In this document: positions 1-6,379 of the stretch, piece by piece | Numbering within the stretch: position 1 is the first letter of the stretch | Layout: each line of letters opens with the position of its first letter | From: GCA-003244245 sp036521655 | GTDB lineage: Bacteria; Actinomycetota; Actinomycetes; Mycobacteriales; Pseudonocardiaceae | Assembly: GCA_036521655.1 (NCBI GenBank) | Contig: DATDHI010000285.1 | Span: 1 to 19,374 of the forward strand | Direction of reading: 5' to 3' | Length of the DNA stretch: 19,374 bases | The notes under the pieces: model-generated | What the model saw: only the letters and a program-made list of their open reading frames with translations | Told to the model about the DNA's origin: nothing | Database searches by the model: none | Made by a program: the position numbers and the translations under genes

Positions 1-225
1 GTGGCGCCCGGGCCGGGTGGTCCGCCGCAGGGATCGGGCAGCGGCGTCGGTCCGCCGAACTCGGGCCCGCCGAACTACGGGGCGCCGCCCGGGTGGCGTC
101 CGGCTACCGAACCGCTGGCGCCGGCCAAGCAGCCAGCACCGCCCGAGGACGCTGGCCGCATCCCGGAATCCCGGGGGCCGGAGCCTGCGCCGAGGTGGGA
201 CGTCCCACGGGACGGGGATAGCTGA
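1..225 (+). CDS. ftsH: FtsH protease, C-terminal tail (partial)
   Basis: This is the last 74 codons of a gene that begins before the window, ending in TGA at 223-225. The visible part is a Gly/Pro-rich, low-complexity tail (PNYGAPPGW near residues 24-32 of the fragment) with no catalytic motif. The assignment rests on context: in mycobacteria and relatives the membrane AAA+ zinc metalloprotease FtsH, which has a disordered Gly/Pro-rich cytoplasmic C-terminus, lies directly upstream of folE. The folE start is only 10 bases after this stop, so the genes are probably cotranscribed. The AAA and HExxH regions are outside the window, so the fragment alone cannot prove the identity. Confidence 0.7.
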   Translation: MAPGPGGPPQGSGSGVGPPNSGPPNYGAPPGWRPATEPLAPAKQPAPPEDAGRIPESRGPEPAPRWDVPRDGDS

Positions 226-235
226 GACACCCGGC

Positions 236-817
236 GTGGACACGCGGCGGAGCTTCGACCACGCCCGCGCCGAGGCAGCGGTGCGCGAACTGCTGATCGC
301 CTGCGGGGAGGACCCGGAACGGGAAGGGTTGCGGGACACCCCGGCGCGGGTCGCCCGGGCCTACCAGGAGATGTTCGCGGGTTTGTTCGTCGACCCTGAC
401 GTCGTGCTGGAGCGGACTTTCGACGAGGGGCACGACGAGCTCGTGCTGGTCAGGGACATCCCGATGTACAGCCAGTGCGAGCATCACCTGGTGCCGTTTC
501 ACGGCATGGCGCATGTCGGGTACATCCCGAACGCCCAGGGCCGGGTGACCGGACTGTCCAAGCTGGCTCGTCTGGTCGACCTCTACGCCAAGCGACCCCA
601 GGTGCAGGAACGGCTCACTTCCCAGATCGCCGACGCGCTGGTGCGCCGGCTCGAACCGCGCGGAACCATCGTGGTGATCGAGGCCGAGCACCTGTGCATG
701 GCGATGCGCGGCGTCCGCAAGCCGGGATCGACTACCACCACATCGGCCGTTCGAGGGCTGTTCAAGACCAGCGCGTCCTCCCGCAACGAAGTGCTGGCAC
801 TGATGATGCGGAGGTGA
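236..817 (+). CDS. folE: GTP cyclohydrolase I (FolE)
   Basis: A 193-residue type I GTP cyclohydrolase, which converts GTP to 7,8-dihydroneopterin triphosphate, the first committed step of folate synthesis. The zinc ligands are visible: Cys81 and His84 in QCEHHLVPF, and Cys154 in EAEHLCMAMRGV. GRVTGLSKLARLVDLYAKRPQ (about 102-122) and RKPGSTTTTSAVRG are also typical family blocks. I chose GTG 236 because it gives the usual family length and starts just after the ftsH stop. The frame is open further upstream, but only as a shadow of ftsH. No good Shine-Dalgarno sequence precedes 236, so coupling to ftsH translation is likely. Its stop codon lies inside the ribosome site of folP. Confidence 0.95.
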   Translation: MDTRRSFDHARAEAAVRELLIACGEDPEREGLRDTPARVARAYQEMFAGLFVDPDVVLERTFDEGHDELVLVRDIPMYSQCEHHLVPFHGMAHVGYIPNAQGRVTGLSKLARLVDLYAKRPQVQERLTSQIADALVRRLEPRGTIVVIEAEHLCMAMRGVRKPGSTTTTSAVRGLFKTSASSRNEVLALMMRR

Positions 818-820
818 TCG

Positions 821-1687
821 GTGCACTCGGCCCTCCCTGATCCCGGCCGCTGCGTCGTGATGGGCATCCTCAACGTCACGCCCGACTCATTCAGCGACGG
901 CGGGCGTTACCTGGACCGCGGTGACGCCGTGGCCCACGGTGTCCGGCTGCGCGCGCAGGGGGCTGACCTGGTCGACGTCGGCGGCGAGTCCACGCGCCCG
1001 GGGGCACAGCGCGTCGATGCGCCGACCGAGATCGCCCGCGTGGTGCCGGTGCTGCGAGACCTGGCTGCCAGCGGGGTGCCCTGCAGCGTGGACACTACGC
1101 GCGCGGCGGTGGCCGAGGCGGCACTGGAGGCTGGTGCGATCATGGTCAACGACGTCTCCGGCGGTCTCGCCGATCCCACGATGGCGGCGGTGATGGCCCG
1201 CTGCCGGGTGCCGTGGATCCTCATGCACTGGCGCGGGCATAGCGACCGGATGGACGAGCTGGCGAGCTATTCCGACGTTGTCGCCGAGGTGCGCGCTGAA
1301 CTGGTGGCCCGGGCGGATGCAGCAGTGCTCGCCGGCGTGGACCCCGACGCGCTGGTGCTGGATCCGGGGATCGGATTCGCCAAGACGGCGGTGCACAACT
1401 GGGCGCTGCTGGGCAACCTCGACGCGCTGGCCGAGCTGGGATTCCCGCTGCTGATCGGAGCCTCGCGCAAGCGGTTCCTGGGAGCCCTGCTGGCCGGCGC
1501 GGACGGGACCCCTCGTCGCGCTGAGGACCGGGACACCGCGACGGCTGCGGTCTCCGCGCTAGCCGCCGCAGCGGGCGTCTGGGGGATCCGGGTGCACGAC
1601 GTGCCGAGCTCGCGCGACGCCATTGCAGTCGCGCAGGCCTGGCGGCTGAGCCGGACTCCGGCCCGGCAGGTGGGCGGCCAGCAGTGA
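821..1687 (+). CDS. folP: Dihydropteroate synthase (FolP)
   Basis: A 288-residue dihydropteroate synthase, which joins p-aminobenzoate to 6-hydroxymethyl-7,8-dihydropterin diphosphate. It is the classical sulfonamide target. Diagnostic blocks in order: NVTPDSFSDGG (18-28), GESTRPG (55-61), a VND turn (109-111), DPGIGFAK (181-188), SRKRF (215-219, with the pterin-binding Lys217) and RVHDV (257-261). Start GTG 821 has a strong GGAGG at 810-814 that overlaps the end of folE (stop 815-817), so translation of the two is coupled. Its own stop overlaps the start of folB. Length and motifs match the functional FolP1 type rather than the shorter, divergent FolP2 paralogue known in mycobacteria. Confidence 0.95.
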   Translation: MHSALPDPGRCVVMGILNVTPDSFSDGGRYLDRGDAVAHGVRLRAQGADLVDVGGESTRPGAQRVDAPTEIARVVPVLRDLAASGVPCSVDTTRAAVAEAALEAGAIMVNDVSGGLADPTMAAVMARCRVPWILMHWRGHSDRMDELASYSDVVAEVRAELVARADAAVLAGVDPDALVLDPGIGFAKTAVHNWALLGNLDALAELGFPLLIGASRKRFLGALLAGADGTPRRAEDRDTATAAVSALAAAAGVWGIRVHDVPSSRDAIAVAQAWRLSRTPARQVGGQQ

Positions 1688-2049
1688 GCGGCGACCGGAT
1701 CACCCTCACGGGGTTACGAGTGCACGGCAGGCACGGCGTGCACCAGCACGAGCGAGTGCACGGGCAGGAGTTCGTCATCGACGCGACCGTCTGGCTGGAC
1801 CTCAGCCCGGCGGCGACCACCGACGAATTGTCAGCGACGCTGGACTACGGCGAGCTCGCTGAGCGTGTCGCCCGGATCGTGGGCGGCGACCCCTGCAACC
1901 TGATCGAGACCGTGGCCGCCCGCATCGCCGACGATGTACTGGGTGACCAGCAGGTGCAAGCCGTCGAGATCACAGTCCACAAACCCACCGCCCCGCTCGA
2001 GCTGACCTTCACCGACGTCGCCGTAACCACCCGCCGCTCCCGATCATGA
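1684..2049 (+). CDS. folB: Dihydroneopterin aldolase (FolB)
   Basis: A 121-residue dihydroneopterin aldolase, which cleaves 7,8-dihydroneopterin to 6-hydroxymethyl-7,8-dihydropterin and glycolaldehyde, feeding FolK. Recognisable parts are the N-terminal strand ITLTGLRVHGRHGVHQHE with Glu23, LDYGEL (53-58, Tyr55), the pterin-anchoring Glu75 in NLIETVA, and the catalytic lysine Lys100 in VEITVHKPTAPL. The GTG start shares four bases (GTGA) with the folP stop, typical of translational coupling. The length is normal. FolB proteins form rings of eight subunits; nothing in this sequence departs from that family. Confidence 0.93.
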   Translation: MSGDRITLTGLRVHGRHGVHQHERVHGQEFVIDATVWLDLSPAATTDELSATLDYGELAERVARIVGGDPCNLIETVAARIADDVLGDQQVQAVEITVHKPTAPLELTFTDVAVTTRRSRS

Positions 2050-2089
2050 CCTCGTGCAGGGGACAGAATGCAGTAAGGGGGGTCGCGCG

Positions 2090-2590
2090 GTGAGCGTGGC
2101 GGTGTTGTCGATCGGGTCCAACGTGGGGGATCGGGTTGGGTACCTGCGGGGGTGTGTGGGTTTGCTGGGGGATGCCGTGCAGGTGGCGTCGCCGGTGTAC
2201 GCGACGGCGCCATGGGGTGGCGTCGAGCAGGATGAGTTTCTCAACGCCGTGCTGCTGGTGGACGACCGGGATGCGGACGCCCAGGAGTGGCTACGCCGCG
2301 CGCAACGTTGTGAGGCTGCCGCGCAGCGGACCCGCGGTATCCGGTGGGGGCCGCGCACCCTGGACGTGGATGTGATCGACGTGGACCGGACCCGTCAGGA
2401 CGATCCGCAGCTGAGCTTGCCGCACCCGCGGGCCCACCAGCGCGCCTTCGTCCTGGTGCCCTGGCTGGACGTGCAGCCCAGCGCAGTGCTTCCCGGCCAC
2501 GGCACGGTGGCCGAGTTGGTCGCCGCACTGACCCCCGCCCAACGTCAGAGCGTGCGGCGGTGCGACGACGTGACACTGGCGGCGCCGTGA
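2090..2590 (+). CDS. folK: 6-hydroxymethyl-7,8-dihydropterin pyrophosphokinase (FolK)
   Basis: A 166-residue HPPK, which transfers pyrophosphate from ATP to 6-hydroxymethyl-7,8-dihydropterin, the step before FolP. Motifs are LSIGSNVGDR (6-15), SPVYATAPWG (34-43), the signature RWGPRTLDVDVI (85-96, with magnesium-binding Asp92 and Asp94) and LPHPRAHQRAF (110-120). I chose GTG 2090 over an in-frame GTG at 2054 because a purine-rich AAGGGGGG (2075-2082) sits about seven bases before it and SVAVLSIGS is the usual N-terminus. There is a 40-base gap after folB. The 3' end overlaps the next gene by GTGA. Confidence 0.93.
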   Translation: MSVAVLSIGSNVGDRVGYLRGCVGLLGDAVQVASPVYATAPWGGVEQDEFLNAVLLVDDRDADAQEWLRRAQRCEAAAQRTRGIRWGPRTLDVDVIDVDRTRQDDPQLSLPHPRAHQRAFVLVPWLDVQPSAVLPGHGTVAELVAALTPAQRQSVRRCDDVTLAAP

Positions 2591-3051
2591 CCTTCACCCG
2601 AACCCGCGACCTGGTCACCGCGGGCGCCGTCGCAGCGGTGCTGGTGAACCTGCTGCTCCAGCTGTCCTATGGTGACGTGCCCACCCTGCCGCGGCTGGCC
2701 GGGACCACGCTGCTCGCCTTCGCGATCGCCGAGACGGTGCTCGGGACGACGCTGCGGGCGCGGATCCGTCAGTTGCCGGGCACCAAACCGGTGCAGGCGC
2801 TTGCCGCGGCGAAGGCGGTCGTGCTGGCCAAGGCATCCTCGATGGCCGGCGCCATCATCGCGGGAGCCTGGCTGGGGGTGCTGGCCCACGTGCTACCACT
2901 GCGTTCCCAGCTGGCCTCGGCCGCCTCGGATTCCGTCACCGCCTCGATCGGGTTAATCTGCGCGGGGGCGCTGGTAGCGGCTGGTCTGTGGCTGGAGCAC
3001 TGCTGCCGGACCCCAGAGGGTCGGGACGACCGGGACCCCGACGACCGCTGA
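2587..3051 (+). CDS. DUF3180 family membrane protein (Rv3605c-like)
   Basis: A 154-residue integral membrane protein of the actinobacterial DUF3180 family, whose function is not established. Four hydrophobic segments are visible: LVTAGAVAAVLVNLLLQL near the N-terminus, TTLLAFAIAETVLGTTL, AGAIIAGAWLGVLAHVLPL, and SIGLICAGALVAAGLWLEH. The C-terminus is short, charged and Asp/Arg-rich. GTG 2587 overlaps the folK stop as GTGA, so it is translated as the last member of the folate operon. The position directly after folK is conserved in mycobacteria (Rv3605c), but I infer no enzymatic role from that. The family assignment rests on context, length and topology rather than a catalytic motif. Confidence 0.8.
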   Translation: MTFTRTRDLVTAGAVAAVLVNLLLQLSYGDVPTLPRLAGTTLLAFAIAETVLGTTLRARIRQLPGTKPVQALAAAKAVVLAKASSMAGAIIAGAWLGVLAHVLPLRSQLASAASDSVTASIGLICAGALVAAGLWLEHCCRTPEGRDDRDPDDR

Positions 3052-3170
3052 TCGGATATCAGACCGCGGAACCTGTCGGAGCAGGTCCGGGTCGCAGCCT
3101 GCACCTCCCTGTCACCGCATGGTGGCTGCCAGTCACCGATGGAGGGTCTCATCGCGGGTGCGCTGGCCGG

Positions 3171-3176
3171 TACCGT
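3171..3176 (+). promoter_or_regulatory. -10 hexamer TACCGT for a leaderless start
   Basis: TACCGT fits the actinobacterial TAnnnT -10 pattern and ends seven bases before ATG 3184, placing the expected transcription start at or next to the A of the start codon. No convincing -35 is seen. It supports ATG 3184 over the upstream in-frame ATG 3139, which would lie ahead of this promoter. Confidence 0.4.
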
Positions 3177-3183
3177 GTGCGCC

Positions 3184-4023
3184 ATGCAAGATCCCGACAA
3201 GCGTTCGTCGCCGCACGGAAGCGGTCGGATCCTGATGCTCGGCACATTCGGGCTGGCCGCGGCCGCAGCGGCCGTGCTCGCCCTGGGAGCCCAAGACGCG
3301 CGTCTGCTGAGGCTGGGCCTGGTCGCGGCGCTGTGGGCGGCGCTGTTCGGAGCGTTCGCGGCGGCGCGGATGCTCCGCGAGATCAACTCTGGTGCTGATC
3401 GTGTCGATCAGTTGCGGACGGTGTACCAGCTCGAGCTCGAGCGCGAGGTGGCCGCCCGGCGGGAGCACGAGCTGACCGTCGAGCGCGAGCTTCGGGAGCA
3501 GGCTCAGCACGCCGAGCGGGACAACATCGCCGCGCTTCGCATGGAGCTTGGGGCGATGCGGGCGAAACTGGAGAACCTGCGGATCCCCGATCTTCCGATA
3601 GAGGCCGTAGCGAGGGCCCAGTCCCGGCGCCTGCTCCCGCTGCCCGACTGTTCCCCGACGGCGCCTGACGGCGAGCCCCAGCCCCGCTTCGGTCCAAGCC
3701 CTCGCTTCCGGTCAGATCCCGACACCCGCGGCCGACCTCCGGCCGCTCCCGCAGCCGTCGAGAGGCCGCCTGGTGATCGGCCGCGGCACGGCGGGCCCAG
3801 CCGGGAATCGTCAGGATCGAACGGCCACGGTTCTCACACGAACGGCGCCCACACGAACGGCGCCCACACGAACGGCGCCCACCGCAACGGTGGTGGCCCC
3901 CATCCTGTCCCTGGGCCGGCCGCTGCAGCGTTCCCGACGGTACAACGGTCGGTGAGCGATCTGCTGGCGGCGAACGGGGGAGGTCCCGAACCCCGGCGCA
4001 GGCGTAGCCGCGAGGCTGGCTGA
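3184..4023 (+). CDS. Membrane-anchored coiled-coil protein (DUF6779/Rv3604c-like)
   Basis: A 279-residue protein at the position of mycobacterial Rv3604c; function unknown. Two adjacent hydrophobic helices (about 15-36 and 41-62) are followed by a charged Glu/Arg/Gln-rich stretch (about 70-131) with coiled-coil character. The rest is long, Pro/Gly/Arg-rich and probably disordered, ending in RRRRSREAG. The tail carries the pentapeptide HTNGA three times plus a fourth divergent copy (218-237). I took ATG 3184 because a TACCGT -10 lies seven bases upstream; ATG 3139 would add 15 residues and lacks a clear ribosome site. The gene is separated by about 130 bases from the folate operon, so it probably has its own promoter. 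The family name comes from context and architecture. Confidence 0.7.
   Translation: MQDPDKRSSPHGSGRILMLGTFGLAAAAAAVLALGAQDARLLRLGLVAALWAALFGAFAAARMLREINSGADRVDQLRTVYQLELEREVAARREHELTVERELREQAQHAERDNIAALRMELGAMRAKLENLRIPDLPIEAVARAQSRRLLPLPDCSPTAPDGEPQPRFGPSPRFRSDPDTRGRPPAAPAAVERPPGDRPRHGGPSRESSGSNGHGSHTNGAHTNGAHTNGAHRNGGGPHPVPGPAAAAFPTVQRSVSDLLAANGGGPEPRRRRSREAG
3835..3894 (+). repeat. 15-base in-frame tandem repeat (HTNGA)
   Basis: Three identical copies of CACACGAACGGCGCC (3835-3849, 3850-3864, 3865-3879) are followed by one degenerate copy (3880-3894). The period is five codons and in frame, giving HTNGA HTNGA HTNGA HRNGG in the C-terminal tail of the Rv3604c-like protein. Base-perfect copies suggest recent expansion and a copy number that may vary between strains. 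Confidence 0.9.
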
Positions 4024-4041
4024 AAACCGCCGTCCGGTAGG

Positions 4042-4107
4042 CGCCGTGAACTCGACGCTACGGATGCCGGGGCGCGCGGAGATCACGGTGACGTCGAGTT
4101 CACGGCG
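4042..4107. repeat. 66-base element with perfect 16-base inverted arms
   Basis: CGCCGTGAACTCGACG (4042-4057) is the exact reverse complement of CGTCGAGTTCACGGCG (4092-4107), enclosing a 34-base centre. It lies between the Rv3604c-like gene and prsW, 18 bases after the stop and ending 47 bases before the prsW -10. The centre contains a smaller imperfect dyad, TCAC-G-GTGA (4083-4091). The loop is long for an intrinsic terminator and no T run follows. It could be a dispersed palindromic intergenic repeat (MITE- or REP-like), an mRNA-processing hairpin or a regulator site; the sequence alone does not decide. Confidence 0.85.
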
Positions 4108-4154
4108 TCGAGCGCGCGGCGCGGGCGGCAGCACTCAAGCACTCGCCGAACGCT

Positions 4155-4160
4155 TAGGCT
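4155..4160 (+). promoter_or_regulatory. -10 hexamer TAGGCT for leaderless prsW
   Basis: TTAGGCT, with the hexamer TAGGCT, lies eight bases before ATG 4169. It matches the TAnnnT -10 pattern of leaderless actinobacterial genes and favours ATG 4169 as the start of prsW. No -35 is recognised. Confidence 0.4.
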
Positions 4161-4168
4161 TCGATGCT

Positions 4169-5347
4169 ATGGGTGCGTTCCGGCTAGCGGCGCCCCGCTC
4201 ACGGGTGACGCCTGCACCGGAGGGGGCGTATCAGCCGTGGGGGCAGCAGCACAACAGACGTGTGCTGCTGCCGGTTCTGGGCCTGGTCGCGCTGGCGATC
4301 CCCGGGCTTATCGTGCTTGGCTTCATCAGCAACAACATCGGTAGTAGCGCCGTTCTGGTGGGCGCGATGGCGGCGGTGCTGCCGGTGGTACCGGTGGTGG
4401 TGGCGTTCCTGTGGGTGGACCGCTGGGAGCCCGAGCCGTCTGGGCTGCTGCTCGCTGCGTTCCTCTGGGGCGCCGGGGTCTCGGTGCTCGGCGCGGCGAT
4501 TGTCAACGACACCGCGGCCGTGATCGGGGAGGAGGTGCTCGGCAAGGGCACTGGTGATCTGGTCGAGGTTATGATCTCCGCCCCGGTCGTCGAGGAGGCG
4601 TTCAAGGGCGCATTCCTGATCGGCCTGCTGTGGTTGCGGCGACGCGAGTTCGACGGCGTCGTGGACGGGATCGTCTACTCGGGACTGGTTGCTGCAGGTT
4701 TCGCGTTCATCGAGAACATCGTCTACTTCGGACGCGCCTTTGCCAGCGACGGCCTGGCCGGCCACAGCGGTAGTGTCGTGATCGTCTTCACCATGCGCGG
4801 GGTGCTCGCGCCGTTCTCCCATCCGATGTTCACCGCGATGATCGGGATCGCGGTCGGGCTCGCGGTGCGCCGCCGCAATCCAGTCGCGTGCCTGCTGTTC
4901 CCCGTCCTCGGGTACCTCGTGGCGGTTGCACTACACGCGCTGTGGAATGGCTCAGCCAGTCTCGGCCTGCTGCCGTCCGTCTACGTCGCGTTCATGGTGC
5001 CGCTGTTCGGCGGGCTGATCGGGCTGGTGCTCTGGCAGCGCAGCCGGGAGCAGCGGGTGGTCGCTGGGCAGCTGCCGGAGTTCGCCATCGCGGGATGGAT
5101 CGCAGCCCGCGAAGTCCCGCTGCTGGCCAGCCTCCCTGGCCGCCGCAGGTGGCGCTCAGAGGTGCGCCGCCGCGCCGGAGAGCGGGCCGCCGACGCGGTC
5201 CGTGACTACCAGAACGCGGTGACCGAACTCGCGTTCCTCTCCGACCGCATGCAGCGCGGGGCAGTGGGTCCGGAGGCCGGTCAATGGCACCACGAGGCAC
5301 TGGCCGCGCTACTGGCTGCCCGGGACCGCGCCCGCCAGGGGGCGTGA
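4169..5347 (+). CDS. PrsW-family intramembrane metalloprotease
   Basis: A 392-residue polytopic membrane protein of the PrsW/CPBP-like protease group. Family residues seen: DRWEPEP (84-90) before the catalytic region, the EExxK block EEAFKG (142-147), GFAFIENIVYF (177-187, with Glu182 and Asn183), SHPMFTAMIGIAVG (217-230, His218) and LHALWNG (255-261, His256). About eight hydrophobic stretches span 32-280, then a charged cytoplasmic tail. In Bacillus, PrsW performs site-1 cleavage of the anti-sigma factor RsiW, but no anti-sigma gene is adjacent here, so the substrate is unknown. ATG 4169 is chosen from the TAGGCT -10; the in-frame GTG 4046 would begin inside the inverted repeat. The gene is an addition relative to the M. 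tuberculosis order. Confidence 0.82.
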   Translation: MGAFRLAAPRSRVTPAPEGAYQPWGQQHNRRVLLPVLGLVALAIPGLIVLGFISNNIGSSAVLVGAMAAVLPVVPVVVAFLWVDRWEPEPSGLLLAAFLWGAGVSVLGAAIVNDTAAVIGEEVLGKGTGDLVEVMISAPVVEEAFKGAFLIGLLWLRRREFDGVVDGIVYSGLVAAGFAFIENIVYFGRAFASDGLAGHSGSVVIVFTMRGVLAPFSHPMFTAMIGIAVGLAVRRRNPVACLLFPVLGYLVAVALHALWNGSASLGLLPSVYVAFMVPLFGGLIGLVLWQRSREQRVVAGQLPEFAIAGWIAAREVPLLASLPGRRRWRSEVRRRAGERAADAVRDYQNAVTELAFLSDRMQRGAVGPEAGQWHHEALAALLAARDRARQGA

Positions 5348-5386
5348 AGCTGCTCACGTGGACCGGCGCGAACCGTCCGGGCGGGC

Positions 5387-5392
5387 TAACCT
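5387..5392 (+). promoter_or_regulatory. Possible -10 (TAACCT) for the pantothenate/CoA genes
   Basis: GCTAACCT in the 105-base gap after prsW contains TAACCT, the only clear TAnnnT match upstream of the Rossmann/DUF2520-panC-panD-coaX block. It would give a leader of about 55 bases carrying the GGAGG at 5442-5446. No -35 is evident, so this is tentative. Confidence 0.25.
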
Positions 5393-5452
5393 CCGGCAAC
5401 GGAAGTCCGGTACCCGCGCCGATCGCGGGACTGGAACGTCTGGAGGACGGCG

Positions 5453-6379
5453 ATGGCGACGATGCCCCGGTCGGCGGTGTCTGCGTCCGGTGGCGTCGCG
5501 GACCGTCCGGCCCGGCTGGCTGTGGGCGTGGTCTCCGCCGGTCGGGTGGGGTCGGTGCTCGGCGCGGCCCTCTCCGGTGCCGGGCACGTAGTGGTGGGGG
5601 CCAGCGCGGTGTCCCGGACATCGCTGCGCCGCGCCGCGGACCTGCTACCCGACGCGCCGGTGCTGCCGCCTGACGATGTGGTGCGGCGATCGGATCTGGT
5701 GCTGCTGGCGGTACCAGACGACGTGCTGCCAGGCCTGGTGTCCGGGCTGGCCGCGACCGGAGCGTTCCGGGCCGCGCAGATCGTGGTGCACACCTGTGGC
5801 GCTCGGGGGGTGGACGTCCTACAGCCAGCGGTCGCGGCCGGGGTGCTCCCGCTCGCGCTGCATCCCGCGATGACCTTCACCGGCCGCGCTGAGGACCTCG
5901 CCCGGCTGCGGGCGGCCTGCGTCGCGGTCACCGTGGCTGACGAGACCGGCTGGAGCGTCGGCGAAGCGCTGGTGTTGGAGATGGGCGCCGAGCCGGTACG
6001 CGTCCCGTCGCAGGCCCGGCCGCTCTACCACGCGGCGCTGGCGCACGGCGCCAACCATCTGGCAACCCTGGTACGGGACGCGGTGGACGCCCTGGAACTG
6101 GCCGGTGTGGTGCACGCGGAGCGGCTGCTCGGCCCGCTGCTGGAGGCCGCCCTGGACAACACGCTGCGCCACGGCGACCGCGCGCTGACCGGGCCGGTGG
6201 CCCGCGGCGACGTCGACACGGTCCGGCTGCACCTGCGGGTGCTCGCGGAATCCGCCCCCGAGCTGCTCGATCCCTACCGCGTGCAGGCCGCCCGCACCGC
6301 ACACCGCGCCGAGGCAGCCGGGCTGCTGGCACCGGATCTCGCTACCCAGATCCGCCAGACCCTGAAGGAGCGGCGGTGA
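5453..6379 (+). CDS. Rossmann-like/DUF2520 protein, putative NAD(P)-dependent reductase
   Basis: A 308-residue protein resembling Rv3603c. The N-terminal Rossmann domain has the dinucleotide motif GVVSAGRVGS (25-34), then the second strand VVVGASAVSR and LVLLAVPDD (about 82-90), as in the 6-phosphogluconate dehydrogenase/ketopantoate reductase fold. PLALHPAMTFTG and the helical C-terminal half (LYHAALAHGANHLATLV and following) are typical of DUF2520. ATG 5453 has GGAGG six bases upstream. Its last bases overlap the panC start as GTGA. Coupling to panC suggests a step in pantothenate synthesis, most plausibly ketopantoate reduction, but this is inference; no panE or panB gene is in the window to compare. 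Confidence 0.85.
   Translation: MATMPRSAVSASGGVADRPARLAVGVVSAGRVGSVLGAALSGAGHVVVGASAVSRTSLRRAADLLPDAPVLPPDDVVRRSDLVLLAVPDDVLPGLVSGLAATGAFRAAQIVVHTCGARGVDVLQPAVAAGVLPLALHPAMTFTGRAEDLARLRAACVAVTVADETGWSVGEALVLEMGAEPVRVPSQARPLYHAALAHGANHLATLVRDAVDALELAGVVHAERLLGPLLEAALDNTLRHGDRALTGPVARGDVDTVRLHLRVLAESAPELLDPYRVQAARTAHRAEAAGLLAPDLATQIRQTLKERR

Noticed and set aside
17..235. N-terminal extension of FolE running back through the ftsH tail
   Set aside because: It is the +1 frame of ftsH coding sequence, Arg/Pro-rich and unlike any FolE; GTG 236 gives the normal length.
1221..1820. Long minus-strand open frames over folP/folB and similar ones elsewhere
   Set aside because: Arg/Pro/Ala-rich shadows of GC-rich genes, without ribosome sites or recognisable domains.
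4046..4168. Upstream GTG start for prsW
   Set aside because: It would place coding sequence in the inverted repeat and ahead of the TAGGCT -10; the added residues are Arg/Ser-rich without membrane or family character.
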